A stretch of DNA of 54,535 nt from Pseudomonas gessardii (GTDB lineage Bacteria > Pseudomonadota > Gammaproteobacteria > Pseudomonadales > Pseudomonadaceae), in NCBI RefSeq assembly GCF_001983165.1, contig NZ_MNPU01000040.1, forward strand, positions 1 to 54,535. The letters are read 5' to 3'. Of the stretch, positions 51,044 to 54,535 are shown in pieces. Numbering within the stretch: the stretch's first letter is position 1; every line of letters starts with the position of its first letter. A program made the translations under genes and the position numbers. Under the pieces are notes generated by a model. It searched no databases and had not been told where the DNA came from. It was given only the letters and a program-made list of their open reading frames with translations.

Positions 51044-52042
51044 TCAAAAGGTGTGCGCGTAACGTACCTGCACGACGTAGTCGTTGCGTGCGCGGTTCTC
51101 TACTTCGGTCTCACGATAAGTGTTGAACCAGACACCATCACCATCGCCTACTTTCCAGAACACCCCAGGGCCAATCCCAAGCACTTTTTCGCGAGAGTCG
51201 GCGAGGCGGTGACCATTGACCTCATCATCACTTATTTGTTTGAAGTAATACCCATTGAGGCCAACTGAGACGTTGGGTATCACTTCATAGGAGGCAGTAA
51301 AGTTAATCCATGCCGCTTTGCCTGCCTGGGTATCACGCACAGGCTGACCTTCGAACAGTTGCACTGAACTGCTGGCTGGGTCCTTGTTTTTAAAGTTTTG
51401 CAGATAGTGCAAGCGCCAGCTCACTTCCCAGCGGGGTGCGGGCATCCAGGTCGCCGCCCAGTAAGGATTGATCGAGTAGAAGTTAGATCCTTGGTTGAGG
51501 TCCTTGTGTTCATCGTATTTACCGACGGGTAACAACACATCCAGTGCCAGGCGCTGGACGAAAATAGGTCGTCCATGCTCATCGACAATAGGATCGAACT
51601 GCACCAGCGGGCCGGTGGTGACGTCGCCAACTCCAGTGGCGTTGTCCTTGAGTTGTGGACCGTTGCTACCAAAGTCACCGTCGAGTGAAACGATCGGCAC
51701 AATGATGTTCCAGCCCAGGTGTGCGCCCGCGCCAATAGTGTTGGGCGAGTAATAGCTGAGTTGGTTGATCAGGCTGGTGACATTGATCTTCGGGTTATCA
51801 AAGTCTTTGATTTCCTTACCCGAGTTATTTCGAATCGAACTGGCGCTGGTGTACTTCAAGTATTGCTGGAACGAAAAGCCGGGCAGGCCGGCAAATCCAT
51901 CGTAAAAACTGGTGCCTCCCAGATTGATCCCGTTCGGCTCCCCAACGCTAGGCGGTGGAGGGCCGTTGGCGGCTACAGTTTCTAGGGACGAGAGAGTGGC
52001 GAGGACTAGCAAGGCTGGACAAATTTTTTTTATTGTGTTCAT
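51044..52042 (-). CDS. MetA-pathway-type outer-membrane transporter-like protein
   Basis: The 332-residue exported protein has a signal peptide (about 1-25, ending TVAANG) and a beta-barrel pattern with C-terminal aromatic residue (VVQVRYAHTF), like the Phenol_MetA_deg/SphA family. Members import aromatic or other hydrophobic compounds. The ATG at 52042 is chosen for the signal peptide. It follows the oxygenase-like gene in the same direction, with about 100 bases between. Confidence 0.82.
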   Translation of the reverse strand: MNTIKKICPALLVLATLSSLETVAANGPPPPSVGEPNGINLGGTSFYDGFAGLPGFSFQQYLKYTSASSIRNNSGKEIKDFDNPKINVTSLINQLSYYSPNTIGAGAHLGWNIIVPIVSLDGDFGSNGPQLKDNATGVGDVTTGPLVQFDPIVDEHGRPIFVQRLALDVLLPVGKYDEHKDLNQGSNFYSINPYWAATWMPAPRWEVSWRLHYLQNFKNKDPASSSVQLFEGQPVRDTQAGKAAWINFTASYEVIPNVSVGLNGYYFKQISDDEVNGHRLADSREKVLGIGPGVFWKVGDGDGVWFNTYRETEVENRARNDYVVQVRYAHTF

Positions 52043-52138
52043 CGTTGTTGGCTCTATTGTTATTTTTTTTGGCGCTATTTGGTAATTCCCAGAGTGCTTT
52101 TGCATCAAGCAATCTGGTACCAATGTGCTTTTGGCACA

Positions 52139-53134
52139 TTATTTTTTTGCTTGCGTGGTACCTGGGCTCGCGGGATCAGACGCTGAGGGCTTTGCTCTGA
52201 ATCGATGGAAAGGGCAACCCGCGACTTTCGCCTGCTCGCTCTGCTGATCTGGTGTTTTAGATGCACCCGCAGCGCGCTTGGCGGCATGCGCCACTTGCCG
52301 GCGTTCCGTGAAGGTGTCCTTCGGATCAGGGATCACCTTTTCCCCCATCCACAGAAAACCGGCAGTAAACAAACGCAATGCTTTCCTGGCCAACGGTGAG
52401 GGTCGTTTGAGTTCGTAGGCGCGGATCAGATGATCGGGATAAAGACTGATCACCCAGGCAAATACCAGAGAGTGTGAGAACTTTGGAAAATAACGATCGG
52501 CGAACTGTTGGATTATTGCTCGCGCCGCCGGTGGGCCCATGTCGTGTTTGGGAACATCCTCACTTTCCCAGCGATCCATGAAGGCCATGATTCCATCAAA
52601 GGAATCAGGGAAGCCTGTAATCGCTTCGCCCGTCCCGGCGTTGCGAAAAATGGTTGACATCTGGTGCCAGTATTTAACAGCGGCGAGCTTCTCTTTTTCG
52701 CTCATGCCCGCCATACCTACGCGTTGCATCAGGCGATGCATGCCGGCTGCTTCATAGCAAAGCGTGTAGACGTAGGTGTCGTTGCGGCTGAAGCTCTCGC
52801 CAAATCGCTGAGCGTAGTGGGAGTGTATTTTGTTTATCGACTCAACGTTTTCGCGGGTCTTGTCGTGGTGTGAACCGTAATGCCACCAAACCTGCATCTT
52901 CCAGGATGTGTCATCGGAGCGTCTGAATGAGTTTTTTAGAATTTTCCCGTCACCGTTGTCAATGAGAGGCAACGCGTCCAGTTCCCTTACGAAGAAGTGA
53001 GGGAAAGTGACGGCGTACACAAGATTCATGATGAAGTCGGTTGGCCGATAAGCCGCAGAGAGTTTCCAGATCTCGTCATAGTCGGTAGCAGGGTCGAGCT
53101 GATCAATACGCGCGGCGATCCATTTGCGGGTCAT
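52139..53134 (-). CDS. MpaB/Lcp-family oxygenase-like protein
   Basis: This 331-residue protein resembles the ER-bound oxygenase MpaB/rubber oxygenase Lcp family (DUF2236): ESINKIHSHYAQRF, SRNDTYVYTLCYEA and, later, HSLVFAWVISLYPDHLIRAYEL supply the helices and histidines that hold a b-type haem in relatives. GAGGAAAA precedes the start. The substrate is unknown; together with the MetA-like protein it suggests uptake and oxidation of a hydrophobic compound. Confidence 0.72.
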   Translation of the reverse strand: MTRKWIAARIDQLDPATDYDEIWKLSAAYRPTDFIMNLVYAVTFPHFFVRELDALPLIDNGDGKILKNSFRRSDDTSWKMQVWWHYGSHHDKTRENVESINKIHSHYAQRFGESFSRNDTYVYTLCYEAAGMHRLMQRVGMAGMSEKEKLAAVKYWHQMSTIFRNAGTGEAITGFPDSFDGIMAFMDRWESEDVPKHDMGPPAARAIIQQFADRYFPKFSHSLVFAWVISLYPDHLIRAYELKRPSPLARKALRLFTAGFLWMGEKVIPDPKDTFTERRQVAHAAKRAAGASKTPDQQSEQAKVAGCPFHRFRAKPSASDPASPGTTQAKK

Positions 53135-53355
53135 CGGGTTTTCCTCTTATTTTTGTTGTCATCTCACTGGGCGCATGGTCATTGCGCTTCCTGCGGATGG
53201 CTTACAAGTTAGAAGAAGTACCGAGCGCAGTCATTAGGCCGGAAAACCAAAATAATGATTGGTTTTGGTATTGCAGTACGGCGGCCCTCGAGCGCTTGAA
53301 ACGTGCGTTGATGGTCTATCGACTGGGATACATCAATCTCACTGTTTACCTGTTT

Positions 53356-54405
53356 CTATTCCCTTTCATGCTTGAGGACACGGCCCTCGTACTGGGTGAT
53401 CAGGTGCAAGGCGCAGCGTATTTCGAGCTCTCGTTGCTTGATAGGACAACCCAGCAGTAGTTCTATCTGTTGCAGTCGATACACTAGCGTGTTGCGGTGA
53501 ATACCTAGCGCTTCAGCACCGTGGAGCAAGCTGTTGCCTGACTGCAAGTAAGCGCTGAGTGTTTGGCGGTAGCCGCCGGCTTTCTCTGATTTGTTTGCCA
53601 GAGGTCCGAGCACGGAGTCGACATACCACGCGGCCTTTTCAAGATCCTGACCGACCAGGATCGTCAGGACATGGTCAGCCCAGCGCATGACGCCTTTGAT
53701 TGGGGAAAGGATTGCAACGCTACTGACATCTCTGGCTTGAAGATGAGTACGCCTGAACCCAGCAGGGCCCTTCGCTGGTTCACCCAGTGCACATTGAGTT
53801 CCACTTAATTGCCCCAGTGTTTCTTCAAGTCGTTTCAGTTGGGTCGGAGTAGGGGCGCGCGGTGTACTGACCCAAGCCCATGTCAAATGCTGAGTGAAGG
53901 AAACTACCAGCGGTGTATCGCCGATGATTGCATCTTGTAAATTGCGTTGTAACTCACCCAAGTCTGAGCTGAGCTTGGTGTTGAGATCAGAAATAATGAT
54001 ACCGACATGGAAATGCTCAAGATCCAGGCCATGATCTTTTTTGATTTGCTTTAGCTCGAATGGTTGAAGCGCGCCCGCATTGCCGATCAACTTTTCCACA
54101 AGGGCGCGGCGTCTCGCGATTTGACTTTCCATCAGCACCTGACGCTCGTCCAGGTAGCACAGCACAAAGTGCTCGATGATTTCATCCACCACGCATGCAC
54201 CGTTGGTGACTAACCGTTGAACCGTTGAGGGTGCAAAAGTCCTGGACGCCGACGCGGTGAAAAAATGATTGACCCAGATAGTCTGGTTGGCTCGCATGTT
54301 TTTGACGATGCTGCTGAACGGTACTTCGCGACGTGCAGCTTGTCGCGCCATTGAAGGGATCAATTTCAGCGTAAAGTGCTCACTGTTTCTCGATAACGAA
54401 CTCAT
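53356..54405 (-). CDS. CdaR/PucR-type transcriptional regulator, possibly 5'-truncated
   Basis: The 349-residue protein ends in the PucR-type helix-turn-helix (SGNSLLHGAEALGIHRNTLVYRLQQIE) and has a GGDEF-like middle domain (about 120-230). Such regulators control catabolic genes, here probably the oxygenase and outer-membrane genes. The first ATG (54405) falls at the edge of an insertion-sequence-like end, so the native N-terminus may be missing. Confidence 0.8.
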   Translation of the reverse strand: MSSLSRNSEHFTLKLIPSMARQAARREVPFSSIVKNMRANQTIWVNHFFTASASRTFAPSTVQRLVTNGACVVDEIIEHFVLCYLDERQVLMESQIARRRALVEKLIGNAGALQPFELKQIKKDHGLDLEHFHVGIIISDLNTKLSSDLGELQRNLQDAIIGDTPLVVSFTQHLTWAWVSTPRAPTPTQLKRLEETLGQLSGTQCALGEPAKGPAGFRRTHLQARDVSSVAILSPIKGVMRWADHVLTILVGQDLEKAAWYVDSVLGPLANKSEKAGGYRQTLSAYLQSGNSLLHGAEALGIHRNTLVYRLQQIELLLGCPIKQRELEIRCALHLITQYEGRVLKHERE

Positions 54406-54410
54406 GAATG

Positions 54411-54535
54411 GGCATTCCACGCCATCCGGCCACTCAGTCCACCAACATCCGGCCACCTATTCCACGGTCATCCGGCCGGGCAGTCGGAGCGCAGCGACGC
54501 AGGTTTGCATTGTTAGTCTGAAGTCTCTGTCGCCG
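54411..54535. mobile_element. End of a probable IS21-type insertion sequence
   Basis: Three 23-base tandem units start at 54411, 54434 and 54457. Each contains CATCCGGCC at the same place (54423, 54446 and 54469). Multiple spaced copies of the terminal repeat are typical of IS21-family ends. The element continues past the window, so its genes and other end are not seen. Confidence 0.6.

Noticed and set aside
53182..53460. A 92-codon open frame upstream of the oxygenase gene
   Set aside because: It overlaps the end of the regulator gene on the other strand and has no supporting similarity or ribosome binding site.
54411..54479. 23-base tandem repeats as a CRISPR array
   Set aside because: There is no spacer variation of the right length, only three units, and no cas genes; the pattern fits an IS end.

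Overview
The window is most likely Pseudomonas DNA: moderately high GC, Pseudomonas-like proteins, and a nearly complete set of core genes of a large integrative and conjugative element (ICE) of the ICEclc/PAGI-2/PFGI-1 class. No integrase and no attachment site are visible, so neither end of the element can be placed inside the window.

Layout. (1) 1-10.2 kb is an accessory defence-type region beside the relaxase gene. A plus-strand trio (509-3160) encodes a DRHyd-like/TPR-S sensor protein, a ThsB-like TIR protein and a four-helix SLATT/DUF4231 membrane protein. Facing it is a tightly coupled minus-strand operon (10189 to 3238): a PfkB-type kinase with a deoxyribosyltransferase-like tail, a TIR fused to a tRNA-guanine-transglycosylase-like (TGT) domain, an OGG-type DNA glycosylase, a QueC-like enzyme and a second ThsB-like TIR. 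The TIR-TGT gene is cut by an IS21-family insertion (5727-8307) flanked by a 9-bp direct repeat; removing the element and one repeat restores one 460-codon frame. QueC-like, TGT-like and OGG-like proteins are the accessory set I associate with type IV CBASS, but there is no cGAS-like cyclase here. This is the best candidate for an undescribed or variant system.

(2) 10.6-35.8 kb is the conjugation module on the minus strand: MobH relaxase, an ArdC-like antirestriction protein, TraG-N protein, the TIGR0374x-0376x series of ICE proteins, VirB4-type ATPase, TraD coupling protein, lytic transglycosylase and a PilL-N lipoprotein. Most genes overlap by 1-40 bases and are translationally coupled. Two accessory insertions break the module: an XRE regulator, a small protein and a zeta-toxin/antitoxin pair (19.4-21.5 kb), and a two-helix membrane protein (29.27-29.85 kb).

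(3) 35.9-48.9 kb is the maintenance and regulation module: DUF5983-like protein, RadC-like protein, DUF3577 replication protein, topoisomerase III, SSB, DUF3158, TIGR03761 protein, STY4528-like replication protein, DUF2857 protein, ParB, a small protein, ParA, AlpA and a 250-residue protein. It is rich in structured non-coding DNA: two related ~130-nt RNA-like elements, four similar G4/C4 leader hairpins, a hairpin covering the topoisomerase ribosome binding site, a 47-nt perfect palindrome, and two identical-core operators upstream of alpA.

(4) 49.1-54.5 kb carries a methyl-accepting chemotaxis protein, a MetA-type outer-membrane protein, an MpaB-like oxygenase and a CdaR/PucR-type regulator. 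It ends in three 23-bp tandem repeats that look like the end of another insertion sequence.

Family names are from memory of the families; no database search was run.
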